From: Oscheius sp. JU75
Taxonomy: Eukaryota; Nematoda; Chromadorea; Rhabditida; Rhabditidae
DNA length: 64,000 nucleotides
Direction: 5' to 3'
NCBI GenBank assembly: GCA_037178855.1
Contig: JASJZC010000002.1
Coordinates: 8,982,869 to 9,046,868 of the forward strand
Below the pieces are notes generated by a model. It was not told the DNA's origin and ran no database searches. It worked only from the letters and a program-made list of their open reading frames with translations. The position numbers and the translations under genes were made by a program. Below, one piece after another: positions 1 to 10,899 of the stretch. Every line of letters starts with the position of its first letter. The first letter of the stretch is position 1.

Positions 1-733
1 TCAATGCGGTAACCCTGCTCAATCTGGTCAGTACTGTCCTGCTGGCTCTGGATAATTATGAATTCTCCATAGCCACCGCAAACATGATTGTGACTATTTT
101 CAACATTACCATTTTGATGTGAGTTTCGGCGTGGACCGCCAAAATGGCATCCGCTCAACCCTAGCCTCTGTTTTACCATTACTCCGTCCAGTCCATTTTA
201 CTCATTTTGAGCGTAAATGGAGCTCAGATTCGTGATCAGCGCTCTCGAAAACCCCTAGAAATCGAATACAAAAGAGCTATGTCTCTGCGGAAAAAGAGCT
301 AAATTAACCCTGGTGACGATTGTACTCCAAGCGAATGCGTTAGCCACTAGGCCACAGTACAAGGAGAACATCAGGAAACGTAGGCGCTTTTACGTTTGCA
401 GATGTTTTCGATGGCTCTGAACCAGGTCGTGGTATTAGTTTTTCTTCAAAAAGCGATATTAGATCACTTTTTCGCCCATGTTTCTTACAACATACGAAGA
501 GACAGGAACTTTTCCATTTCAGTTACGGAACGACAGGAATAACAGTGATGTTTGTCTGCAATCGACCGTGGCTTCTTCTCGCTAAAAAGATCCTTTCTCG
601 AATGAAGAAGACGTCCTCTGTTACCGATGAGCTCAGTCAGACTGTCGACTTCCAATCAGAAACCCGTGTCTATTTCGACCAGCTCGCTTCCGATTGGGAC
701 AGACAGTTCCAAGAGACACGACGATTAAAGTAG
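1..733 (+). CDS. 3' end of a multi-pass membrane protein (chemoreceptor-like), partial
   Basis: Two exons are visible, 1-118 (open at the window edge) and 523-733 with a TAG stop. The donor GTGAGT follows 118 and the acceptor TTTCAG precedes 523; the phases agree (AT|T). The first exon encodes about 39 residues with two hydrophobic stretches. The second continues hydrophobic (ITVMFVCNRPW), then becomes basic and hydrophilic (LAKKILSRMKK) and ends as a soluble tail (FQETRRLK). This is what the last transmembrane helix and cytosolic tail of a seven-helix receptor look like, and nematodes have very large families of these. I cannot assign a family, because the diagnostic N-terminal part is outside the window. 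Another multi-pass protein is equally possible. Confidence 0.5.
310..362 (-). repeat. tRNA-like fragment (box A type)
   Basis: Read on the minus strand, the segment contains GTGGCCTAGTGGCTAACGC, which resembles a tRNA D-arm/box A. No paired acceptor stem or good T-arm follows, so it looks like a tRNA-derived repeat or decayed tRNA. It lies inside the intron of the membrane-protein gene. A related copy is at 24478-24505 on the same strand. Confidence 0.35.
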
Positions 734-3700
734 TTCCACTGTTGCACAATGCCTTTTTCTCACGGTTCCGCTCGATCAAATTTGCTCGATGAATAATTGC
801 GTCTTGGAGAGACAATTAGGCGCGAATAGTTGATGAGTCAGAAGTATAGCTGGCCATGTAGTCAATCCTGGACGATTCCCTTGTTGTTTACGACGCTTCC
901 CTACTTACGAAATTCATACATTTTGAAGATACGAGGGGACCATGGTCTTTCCTTTGCCTTTCATGATTTTTGGTGTTGTCAAAAACAGATGGTCCCTTTA
1001 GAAATCCGAAGAAACAAAGGACATATCTGTCTTTCTGCCTCCCTGTCTCTGTCTCTCCATGTCTCTATGTCATTGTCACTGCAGATCCTCGGTTAACTTT
1101 AGTCGGCAGATAAACTGTCATCACAATTGTTTTCCCTTGACGTTTAACTTGTTATCCCCCACATTAGAAGCCCCTTACGTAATCTTCGAAATCTGGAGAG
1201 GAAGAGCCTCGGCTTCTGAATGCCTCCCGTCGGGGACTCTATTGATCCCGCTCGTGCCCCCCCACTCTCTCCTCGGAGTCCTTTTTATTGCCAATAACTG
1301 CCCATAGCCTCACTTTTCTGCTTCCAGGTCACTTCCTTCGAGAGATAGAAAGAGTAAAGTTCATTCCGAGTCCCTTTTTTTTCTTTTTTGAAAGCTGCCA
1401 TTCGAAGCCCCACTTCCGTTCCATTCCAGGATTTATATTACCAGCTGAAAAGGAAGCACAACTGCCAGATCTCTTTTTGTTCTCTGCCCTGCCTCCCAGT
1501 CTTTGGAGGTTGTTTTGTTCGAATTAAGTGGGATTAGTGGAGTTGCAGTCGCTCTTCCGACTCATTTCCTTATTGTTGCAATAAAGCGGCTAAACTGACG
1601 GGCAGACAATTAGGTTTTCCACAGAGAGCTTTGTGGACTTTCAGACAAAAAATGTTTATATTTTTAACTGCCCACAACCTTTAAGTCAGTCAGGCAGCAA
1701 GCAAACAGACAAATAAAGAAACAGTGTCAACCACAGACACCATCGCGCTTTCAGTTTGGATGCTTATCTTTCCATGATCTCGAAACAAAGATGGCTATCA
1801 AGGAATTAGATTGACAAGTGGCCCGTAAGTAGGCCTAAATTTCGCGGTAGTCAATATAAGAGGGTATCAGATAGGATGAGAGGTAAACTGGGACAGGATT
1901 AGAGCTTAGCATATCAGAAAGATACCGTCAGAGGGAGTCAGATGGAATTTTTGCCCTTCCAGGGATGATCCGTCTCAAAAGTTTGGCGGTCTTTCAACTG
2001 CCAGTCGGGTTTTTGACCTAGTCAATTTGATTCTGCCACTCGGTCAGGTTAGGTGTTCTATCTGACATCTGAAGTTCTTTCATCTGACAAAAAATTAGTC
2101 CACATAGGAAGGTTCAACAATGCAGTCGATTGGTTCTTCCAAAAAGTACAAATTTTTTTCAAAAGGCAGCTGCTGAAGATCTATTTGACATCCGTTTTTG
2201 TGACACCTGGTACAACAGGATGCCCTCTGCGGACACTGTTCAAATATATCTTCCCTGCCCTCGCTTGGCAATTCAGATGTTATTTCGGTGTCCTGTGCCA
2301 TTAGATCGCATTTCCCGTCGCCCTCCCGTCCGTTCATGGATAAGCCATTCGTCCTAATGTTTTATTGCTGTCCGCCTCTCTCTCTCTCTCCTAGTCCGCC
2401 TAGGTAGGCTCCAAAATCGATTCTCTCGACGTGAGGTCTTGGGTTTCGTTTGGGGGCCCGTCGTTTTTGGCAGCCAGCTCTGCTCTCTCGCGCATTTCCG
2501 TCTCCGGGGAAAACTCCTGGGAGCCTTTCAGCTAATTGTAGGCCTTGGCTCTTTGGCCCTCATTCATAACATGCGTTCCTCCACTCCCTCACCCCCTCGT
2601 TATTGAGGCACACATTTCCATTTCAATTGTCAAAACAAACATAATTTGGCAACAGCTGAGCTGACGCGTGAAGCGTGCTCTCTCTCGTAAATGGGATCAC
2701 TCCGTCTCTGTCTTTCTGTCTTTCTGTCTCTCTGTCTCTCTCACTATCTGTCTCTGTGTCTCCACCTCTCTGTCTTATCGTATCTTTGTCTTTCTGTCTC
2801 TCACCTGCCTTGTTCAGACACCAACCTGAATACAGATGAGGCTCTGTCTGGTCCATCGAACATATTTTCGTCTGGTCGTTTACATGAAACAGGCCTCTTA
2901 TTAGCTGCTTTTCTCCTGCTCTCAGGGTGTTTTTCATTTCTTTTAATCGTTTGATTAGCAGCCTGATCTTGGGAACAGCTGAGATTCTCGGAAGACGCCT
3001 AGAAAATTGAATTTTTGAACCCATGCCCCGAGTTCGCAGCCTTGCGCATCCTGATTCCCGCCAGGGAATTATTCATTCGTCAGCTATACACAAACTTTTT
3101 CTCCAGCTCTGTTGGGAGGGATAAGCCAGCATAAGCTTAATCAGCTGTCCGATTCCTTGTCACTGATACGTAAATTGTCGGGGCCTGAGCCACCTTCAAG
3201 AATACACCTATTGTGTGCTCGCGCAACTTTGGGCCTCGATTACGGGGGAAGCTGTTCCGCAAAAGAGAAGCCAATACGCGAGAGTCGCTCTTCCCGACGA
3301 GTAATCCTCGCCCGAGAAATTCAAGATAAAAACACGTCGACTCAACGCTGGTCACTTTTCGCACTTCTGATTGCGTAACTTTGAGAATAAGTAGGTTTGA
3401 CCCATACCATCTCAGCAGCAAAATCAATGTCAGATAGACAGCTCCTCGTAGCTTCTGTTCATAAATCTGTCGGTCTTGGTGTCAATTGCAGCTGTCCCCT
3501 CCCGAAGGCTCTTCTAACCAAATTTGTAACGACCTGCCCAGCTGCGGTCCACAAACACTTTTTCTCCTGCTAGTGATCAACGTTTTGAAATACATAGACT
3601 CTTCTTTGGCCCAGCATAGACTAAAGACAGGGTCAGAGAGACAAAGAGGCATAGAGGCAGAGATACACAGAGACGGAGAGATTGAGAGAGCGAAGCAGAG

Positions 3701-3834
3701 AGGCAGACAGTACAATCCCACATGTTTTCTCAGAGCTTTCTTCGTCATGAGAACGTGGTGCAAGGCCTGTGTGGGCGTACCAACTTTTTTCCCACAATTT
3801 CATTCTAGAAATATACACCCTTCTTTAGCTCAAA
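734..3834. other. Intergenic, no supported gene
   Basis: I see no open frame with plausible splice partners or family similarity. Imperfect TCTCTG/TGTCTC pyrimidine tracts lie at about 1030-1085 and 2700-2810, with the purine complement at about 3625-3705. Other stretches are low complexity. The last few hundred bases should hold the snt-1 promoter or trans-splice outron. Confidence 0.5.
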
Positions 3835-6582
3835 ATGGTGCGTATGCACGCTCCTGCTGTAGTAGAGGACAATGAGCCAGACGAGGACTTGAACAAGGAG
3901 TTTGCCCCAAAAGAGATGCCAATGCAGACACCAACATCTTCAATACCGTAAGAGCTCATGATTCTCTTAAAACAGTTCTGCTCAGAACGACGACAAAAGA
4001 ATCCATCAAGGACGTGGTTGTGAACAAGGTGATCGACGTGAAAGATGTCGTCAAAGCGAAGGTCATGAAAGAGACCGGAAGTGAGTAGTTCTATTCTCTT
4101 CTTCCTCAGCAGTCCACAAACCAATTCCCGCGCCAGAGGAAACTTGAGATGCTACACGCATCATGGATTGGCTGAAAATCGATGGGCAAAGGTGCGCGGG
4201 GATTCTGTTTTGTCTCTCTCACTGCGTGAATGGCAGGCTTGAAAAGAAAATTGTGGCCTTTCAAAATGGGGGAGTCTAGGGGAAACAATATTGTCCAGTC
4301 AAAGAAGTTACGACAGTATAAGAGCAAATTCCCCATTTACTATGGAAGTTCGGCGCGATCTTTGCCCTCGTAGCTCAGTCGGTTAGCACTCCGACTACGG
4401 AACAGAAAATGTAGGATCTTTTAGAGACAAAGAGACACTGTAGTGAACTCCCGTTATAATGTACCCTCGTTATAACGTACTGCTGGGCCTGCACAAAGCC
4501 GATTTTAGTCTCGATATAACGTACCTTTTCAATATTTTTGGTTAGTGTCATTGAAAATTGCTGTTTTTGCTGTCTGAGCAGACATATTTTCGCAATTTTT
4601 CCAAAATTCATAACAGATATTCGATTTTTCTGTCTTATTTACCCTTTTTTTCTTCTCTTTTCTCAAACCCTGTCCTGCTTTCAGTGCCAGAATGGGCTTT
4701 CGTCTTCCTCGGCATCATTGCTCTGCTACTGGTTCTCGGCTGTGGCTTCCTACTGATCCGACGACTGTTTGGAAAGAAACGGCACGGGGACAAGAACAAG
4801 AAGGGGTTCAAGGTGATCCAATCTATGTCTTTTATTATTTTGGAGTAGGGCCTGTTCGGAAAAGGAGAAGATCTAGTGGCTGGGAAGGATATCGGGGCCG
4901 GAATCCAACAGGATCTGGACGCTTTGGAAGCCAATATGGAACAAAATGAGAAGGAACAGGCGGAGGTCAAGGAACCGGAAAAACTGGGAAGGATACAGTA
5001 TAAGCTCGACTACGATTTTCAACAGGGGCAGGTTTGAACTCTTGGATATGGAATAAACACATCATTTTCAGCTAACAGTGACAGTGATCCAAGCAGAAGA
5101 TCTACCAGGAATGGACATGTCCGGAACTTCCGATCCTTACGTGAAGCTCTATTTGTTGCCGGAAAAGAAGAAGAAGGTCGAGACGAAAGTTCACAGAAAG
5201 ACACTGAATCCGGTTTTTAATGAGACCTTTATTTTCAAGGTAGGCTGTTTCTGTCTCTGTGCTGCTCATCCTTAGAGACTCAGTAGCTTGAAACCATCGG
5301 TGTTCAGTGACAGATTGCGTTGGCGAACTTAAAGGATTCGTCTTAGTCTCAGACTCTGTCTCTGTCCTCCTTATGAACGAACTATAGTTTTTCAGGTCCC
5401 TTTCAATGAGATCACAGCCAAGACTCTCGTTTTCGCCATCTATGACTTTGACAGGTTCAGCAAACACGACCAAATTGGACAGGTTGGCTTTATTGTTCCC
5501 GTTAATACAGTTCTCTAGGTCCTAATTCCTTTGGGTAAAATCGATTTGGGACAGGTCATTGAAGAATGGAAGGATATTGCCCCACCTCCTGACGACAACG
5601 AAGCTGTGAGTCAGCCCAGTCTTTTTCAGAACAGAGATTTCAGGACAAAATTCTTGGAGATATCTGCTTCTCCTTAAGATATGTTCCCACAGCCGGAAAA
5701 TTGACTGTCGTCATTCTTGAGGCGAAGAATCTAAAGAAAATGGACGTCGGTGGTCTGTCAGGTGAGTAATAATGTGATTAGGTCTTAGGAATATAGATCC
5801 CTACGTAAAACTAGAACTGTTTGAAGATGGCAAGCGGTTCAAGAAAAAGAAAACTTGTATCAAGAGAAATACACTCAACGCGTATTGGAACGAGTCTTTC
5901 GCATTCACGGGTCTTCATTTTGCTAGAATACAGGTTGAGACTGATTGAAGTAACAGTCCATGACCGCTAATACTTGCTAACGTAGCCTCTCTCTGTCTCT
6001 CTGTCTTACTGTCTCTCTATATCTCTTTTTCTGTCTCTGCCTCTCTATCTCTCACTCTTTCTCGATTTGTCTGTCTGCTTCTCTGTCCACATAAAACTAA
6101 TAATCTAACCAGACAAAGCTACCTATACCTACCCAGACAACTAACCTAACACGCACGAGAGCTTGTTGCAGATCCCTACGTGAAGATTGTCCTCATGCAA
6201 GGAGGCAAACGACTCAAGAAGAAGAAGACTTCCATCAAGAAATGTACCCTTAACCCCTACTACAATGAAAGTTTTTCTTTCGAGGTTCCCTTCGAACAGA
6301 TCCAGGTACCATTACTAGCATGTCTGCTTTTGCGAAAGAACCGTATGCATCAACCTATGATATCTTCAGAAAGTTTCTCTCATGATCACTGTCATGGATT
6401 ACGACAAGCTCGGATCCAACGACGCTATTGGAAGATGTCTGCTTGGCTGTAACGCCACCGGCGCCGAGTTGAGGCACTGGATGGACATGTTGGCCTCGCC
6501 ACGTCGACCAATCGCTCAATGGCACACTCTGCAGCCAGTGGAGGACGATAACGATAAGAAGGACGACAAGGACAAGAAGTAG
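3835..6582 (+). CDS. snt-1: Synaptotagmin-1 orthologue (calcium sensor of synaptic vesicles)
   Basis: Exons: 3835-3947, 3986-4080, 4685-4812, 4849-5031, 5072-5239, 5396-5482, 5519-5605, 5644-5761, then either 5797-5933 or 6172-6305, then 6370-6582. With the second alternative exon the protein is 441 aa. The order is an acidic lumenal N-terminus, one transmembrane helix ([16 protein letters not shown]), a basic juxtamembrane segment ([13 protein letters not shown]), a linker ([10 protein letters not shown]), C2A ([27 protein letters not shown]) and C2B (MDVGGLSDPYVK, polybasic [22 protein letters not shown]). Ca-binding aspartates in both C2 domains are present. It matches C. elegans SNT-1 nearly residue for residue. 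It triggers Ca-dependent vesicle fusion with SNAREs and membrane phospholipid. All splice phases agree, and the stop is TAG. Confidence 0.96.
4371..4425 (+). repeat. tRNA-like fragment in snt-1 intron
   Basis: The segment starts with a D-arm-like TAGCTCAGTCGGTTAGCAC, followed by CCGACTACGGAA, where an ACG anticodon would fall. The T-arm and acceptor 3' strand are not recognisable. The same CAGTCGGTTA...CGACTAC core recurs at 34931 and, on the minus strand, near 47130. This suggests a tRNA-derived dispersed family. Confidence 0.35.
4433..4530. repeat. Possible Tigger/pogo-like DNA transposon end
   Basis: The sequence carries three variants of a GTTATAACGTAC word within 85 bp, introduced by CACTGTAGTGAACTCCCG. 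CGTTATAACG-type terminal repeats are typical of Tigger/pogo elements of the Tc1-mariner superfamily. I did not find a matching opposite terminus, so this is a tentative solo-end call. Confidence 0.25.
5797..5933 (+). other. snt-1: Alternative C2B exon A of snt-1
   Basis: This exon encodes [37 protein letters not shown] and ends TGLHFARIQ. It aligns throughout with the canonical exon at 6172-6305. It keeps the DPYVK calcium-loop motif and the polybasic strand but changes the end of the exon and is one residue longer. Both exons start in phase 1 and end in phase 0, so either can be used, but not both. C. elegans snt-1 is known to have alternative exons in this part of C2B. Confidence 0.9.
6172..6305 (+). 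other. snt-1: Alternative C2B exon B (canonical) of snt-1
   Basis: This exon encodes [37 protein letters not shown] and EVPFEQIQ, the form found in most synaptotagmin-1 proteins. If exon A is spliced to exon B, the junction reads ATC CCT ACG TGA and stops at once. This enforces mutual exclusion. A TCTCTG-rich tract at about 5985-6080 separates the two exons. Confidence 0.93.
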
Positions 6583-6920
6583 GCAAGCTGACAGACGAGT
6601 TCCAAGTGCCAAAAAGTGGCTCTCTACCCTCCTCAATTGAGTGTTATATAGTTTTCGTGGGAGGAGACCGACCGTCTTCTCCAAACTCTCCCGGTCTCAC
6701 TTGCTTCTCTTATTATTTATTGATGATAGACGTTTACTACAGATTCTTCTCAGAATGTGTACCTTTTTGTGCTTGTGTTCAAAGTATTGACAGAATGAAG
6801 AGTTAGATTATAAAGAAGTCGTTCAGTACTGAACAGAGGCATGAGTTATTTTTACAACAAGAAAACAACTTCTCCCATGCTTTTCTTTATTTACACCCAA
6901 TATTCATTCAGTGCATTACT

Positions 6921-8443
6921 TTATCTGGTTCGTCGTAGAAACGCCGCTGCCCTTTTTCTTGACCTGTGATGAGGCCTGCTCAAAGTCGGCGACATTCTTT
7001 CCTGCATCAGAATGTTCAAACTCTTGCGCTCCTTGACCGGATAGACAAGATTAGGCAGCCGGGCCGTCTCCAGTTGAGTTTGAGTCTGATTGGACAGTTT
7101 CTTTTCCTTCGCTGTCGACTTTTTCTTCCCCTCGTGAGAAAATGGCCTCTTTTCCGGACTCTCCTTGTTGATTTCCGTCCTCCTAACCAGATCGTCGTCA
7201 GTATCGTAGATGCTTCCAGTCGACTTTCTGGCCTTACTGGCCTGATCCGAGAGAGCTGAAGCATCCGGTCGGTCCTTGAATTCAGTTCGGAGCTTTTCGA
7301 ACTGCTCTATGAGGACAGGATCCGTTATGTGGCGCAGAGAGACACCGTAGTCGAACACCATCACAGTTAGGCATGCATATTGCAACTCCTTTTGGATACT
7401 GTGAGCTCGTTGGTTACGAAGCTTATTGGCGGTATCCAGAATTGAGAGGCGACTCTTAGACATGAGCTGGTAAAGAGACATTTCCGTTTAGAAATCTAGA
7501 AAGCTTGAAAGACAGGGAGACAGGGGGACAGGGAAACAGAGCGAGAGGGAGATAGAGAAACAGGGAGGCAGTTTTCAGGCCAAAAACATTTAAAAAAACG
7601 CCTGAAAATACACACAAAGTCTAAGCAAAAAGTATGCGCATAATCGATTAATCGCGCATCCCTGATAGAGAGATAGAGAGATAGAAGGAGACAGAGACAA
7701 AGAGACAGAAATAGTGTGACAGAGAGACAGAGAGTCAGAGTGACAAAGAGACATAGGCAAAATTCAAAAAAACACCACTCCGTCCAATTCCTGCCGAGCA
7801 ATGAACCAAAATACAGGTTTCCTTATTCCAAATGTAGGTAAGCAGTCGGAGAATGGACTTCGTACTTTTCGGAGCCTTCTTGTCCAGCCAGGTCTTGAAT
7901 TAGCGAAAAAGACGTCTTTCTTTGCCCCATTCTCCACGCTAATCTTCAAGTGGGTCCTGTTAAAGTGCTGGTCTAGAGCCTGCTGTTCCACACGGATAAT
8001 ATTCATGTCCCTGACTGTCAGGCTCTTCCAGTGCTCTCGGATAGTAGACCGCACATTTTTCCTCTCCCTTCTCGGCAAGGCACACAACATGACGATCTTA
8101 CAGTGTTCCACCAGTCTCCAAAAGTCGTAAATTGTGCTCTGTAGGGATCCCTGTGTGGCGATGAACTTTATCTGGACAGGAACCTCCTTTGATCAGTTTC
8201 GCGTGAACGTACTCTTCATGCTTCCCGTCGCTCAGAATCACACGACCCTTGTCTCTCTCTCTCTCTCTCTACACGGCACGTCTGTTCTCATACCTGTTCT
8301 TTGAAATGTTCTGCTTGAAGGCATCGTTCGAGTTCTCCTCCTTGATCCAGTAGGCCCTGGAGGCCTTTGGCCAGAGTTACCCTGGCAAAATCCTCGAATG
8401 CCTTGGCCAATTCCGGTGACTGTGTGCTGAAGAAGTAGAACAT
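6921..8443 (-). pseudogene. Protein tyrosine phosphatase, disabled
   Basis: Read on the minus strand, this matches nematode PTP catalytic domains in order: a TLAKGLQGLL helix, FKQNISKNRY, GRVILSDGKHEEYVHAK, FIATQGSLQSTIYDFW, KIVMLCALP, LTVRD, FKTWLDKKAPKS, the P-loop VHCSAGIGRSG, and finally MSLYQLMSK...RNQRAHSIQKELQY. The active-site Cys and Arg are intact. The pieces lie in different frames, with shifts near 8330-8372, 8190 and 7905, a GA microsatellite with stops near 8250, and an in-frame TAA just before MSLYQ near 7484. No GT-AG introns of realistic length repair these. The last exon (6921-7481) stays open for 186 codons, with a Lys/Arg-rich tail and an AATAAA signal just downstream. It is probably a recent pseudogene of this large, often sperm-expressed nematode family; assembly indels are the alternative. 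Confidence 0.75.
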
Positions 8444-8714
8444 CCTAAAGTAGGTTACTCAAAGGCTTCAGGAGTGTTGACTCTACCAGGACGGACATTT
8501 TTCTGGCATATAGATTGGTAGCGTTTCCCTGATCGAAACTTCTTGTGTTTTATCTATTCTAAATTGTCCTCGGGTTTCTGTCTGAAGCCATTATTGCAAT
8601 TAGAGTGCACTACTTTGTGCGCACACTAATTGTTGCAAGTCAAGTCATCTGAGAGACAGCTTTTTTTGGGAGAATGTTGCTCCTGTCATGGTAGCTTGAC
8701 TGATGGGGAAAATC

Positions 8715-8980
8715 CGGACGGGTTGAAGCGGGTTCAATAGTAAAGAGGGTGGGTTCAAAGAATACGAAAAGTGTTGGGAGCCGGCTCAAAAACTAGGAAG
8801 CAGGTTCAAAGGCTTGGAAGTGGGTTCAAATGGTAAGGAAATGGGCTGGATGAGTGGGAAGGGGGTTGAGAGGAGGGGAAGCGGATTCAAAAGGTAAGAG
8901 AGTCTGTTCAAGGAATGGGAAGTGGATTCTAGGTATAGGAAATAGTTTTTAAGAGTGAAAAGTGGGTTCAATGAGCCCCG
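8715..8980. repeat. Degenerate GGGTTCAA minisatellite
   Basis: About ten imperfect units of roughly 22-25 bp occur, each with a GGAAGTGGGTTCAAA-like core separated by a TAGG/GAGTGGGAA spacer. Unit length and sequence drift. Only the repeats are visible here, with no coding or RNA signal. Confidence 0.7.
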
Positions 8981-9222
8981 AAGGAAGGGGACAAAACAAG
9001 TTAGGCATGCCCCGAAATGGCATAGCCCAACTTGTACTTGCAAAGTTACAAAACTTTTCGGAAAATAGCGAGAAAACTGTCTCAAAAAGCAATCATCGAG
9101 GAAAACTACTGTTCTCGCGCTCCTGCTTGAATTTACGTTTTGACGCGTAAAAGACGGGATTCAAAAACTGAAAATCATTTTGCCTCTACCCTTCTATCTT
9201 GCTTTTTCCTATTTTTCCTTAC

Positions 9223-9559
9223 TATAGTCTGTTCACAAAAAACAACCAAACGACCAGGCATCGCGGGCTTTTTTTTTGGCGCGGATTCAATGGGCTAAAA
9301 ATTAGCTTCAAGTATTTCGTTCATCAAACAATTTCATCTTTTCCCGTATTTTTAGCTATATTTCCGTTTTGTTCTTTGTTAAAACAGAATATTCCGGTTA
9401 AAACAAGCAAAAATGGAGAAAAACGATGTAAAAGACGAAGAAAATTGATTGAAAAGATGAACTTATTGAAATTCTGACCAATTTTGAGCTGTTTGAATCC
9501 GCACCAAAAAAAAGCCCGCGATGCCTGGTCGTTTGGTTGTTTTTTGTGAACAGACTATA
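9223..9559. mobile_element. MITE with about 68-bp terminal inverted repeats
   Basis: The left end reads TATAGTCTGTTCACAAAAAA and the right end is its reverse complement. The arms match for about 68 bp, including CGACCAGGCATCGCGGGC. The interior (about 9295-9480) is A/T-rich and non-coding. The TATAGTC...GACTATA ends fit a TA target duplication, as for Tc1-mariner-type MITEs. The first ten bases are shared with the element at 45091-45282. Confidence 0.88.
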
Positions 9560-10064
9560 CATTAAACATTACTTGCTTATGTTCGATCAAAAACATGTTA
9601 AAGTACGTAAAGAAACGCTGGCATGCCTCGGAAATTGATTGCAATCGATTAATTTCCTTCGAAATTACATTCCCTACCTCCTCCTGACCTACCTTTCTGT
9701 TTTTTCCATTTTGCTTCTGTGAAATACTTCTAAAACAGTCTTTTATTCACTGCCCTGCGTTTAGCGAAACTCATGCACCGCTAACCTCTGTCCTAGTTTG
9801 AATTCTTTGCCCATCCTCGTTGTACCTCTTCGAAAATGATTTTTAGGCCATTTTTGGGCTGTTTATAGCTCCTTGCCGTTTTATATCACTCTGTAGCTTT
9901 GTATTTGTTGATTGGACTCGATTCCGAGCCTCAGGTTCAGCCAAAATAGCGTCCTCAACCACATCTCTTGCGCAACTCTTCTGAAGCTTTCTCTCAGAGC
10001 TCATTTGCGGTTTTAGTACCTTTCGAAGCTGTCGCATTTACGGCTGGACGCCTCAGGCAGCGAG
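9560..10064. other. Upstream region of TMEM222
   Basis: No supported gene. The stretch separates the MITE from TMEM222 and should hold its promoter, but I see no clear TATA box or trans-splice acceptor next to the ATG. Confidence 0.4.
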
Positions 10065-10899
10065 ATGGGCTCCACCGGGGCCGAAATCGACCCGGATCGA
10101 CATCGATTTCCCTTCTGCATAGTCTGGACGCCTCTTCCTTGTATAACGTGAGTTTTCTTCGCATTTTTTTTGTATGGAGATCAACTTTTTTTCAGATGGT
10201 TCCTGCCGGTTATCGGTCACATGGGCATTGCCAACAGCAAAGGAATGATCCGCGACTTTGGAGGCTCCTACTACGTACCGGTTAGTCGAATTTTGCACCT
10301 TTTCAGCAGTAAGGCTGGCTATCACTCCATTGGGGCTAAGATTTGTGTAACCCTACCGATTAATCAACTAACTACGGCTATTGTAGCTACCTAAGTCCTT
10401 AAACTGGTAGTTGTAGCCTCTGCACCGTCCAAAATTGCGGTTGTGGTGTCTAACTATGGTTGTTGAAGCCACAAAATTTCGTTTGACACCCCTGTTCATA
10501 CCAAATTCCAGGAAGACAACATGTCGTTCGGCTGGCCGACGATGTACTGGCAACTGGACCCGGATCTAATCGTCGGCGGCTCCGAAGCCTACGACCGCGC
10601 TGTCAGAGAAGCCTCCGACGAGTATAAATGCCACACGCACAACATCTTCTGCGATAATTGTCACTCGCACGTCGCGCTAGCTCTCAACACCATGCAGTAC
10701 GGCGGCAAGACGAACTGGAACATGGTCAATTTGGCCTTCTACATTCTGATCAAGGGCAAATTTGTGGGGTCAGTCTCCAAATTTTGGCTCGCTTTTATAG
10801 TTCTTTTCTTTCAGAATCTCCGGATTTTTGAAGCAGTGGCTCCCAGTCATCCTCTTTCTGCTTGTGGGGACTGTAGTCGCGCTGTCGACCTCCTTCTAA
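10065..10899 (+). CDS. TMEM222: TMEM222 family membrane protein (DUF778/RTE1-like)
   Basis: Exons 10065-10147, 10196-10280, 10512-10768 and 10815-10899 give 169 aa with consistent phases and GT-AG borders. The protein follows vertebrate TMEM222 along its length: FPFCIVWTPLPCITWFLPVI, GHMGIANSKGMIRDFGGSYY, VPEDNMSFGWPTMYW, the cysteine cluster HNIFCDNCHSHVALALN, TNWNMVNLAFY, and a C-terminal hydrophobic segment WLPVILFLLVGTVVALS. The family is conserved from plants (RTE1, an ethylene-receptor regulator) to animals. In mammals it is an endomembrane protein linked to neurodevelopment, with unknown biochemistry. The chosen ATG is the nearest in frame to the first conserved block. Confidence 0.93.

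Noticed and set aside
2700-2810. TCTCTG/CAGAGA tracts as a telomere-like or CRISPR-like array.
   Set aside because: They are irregular, short and spread through introns and spacers in both orientations. They are simple-sequence repeats.
8370-8390. A 16-nt GT...AG stretch in the phosphatase that would repair the frame as a tiny intron.
   Set aside because: All well-supported introns in the window are at least about 33 nt, and other frame lesions in the same gene cannot be solved this way. A pseudogene is simpler.
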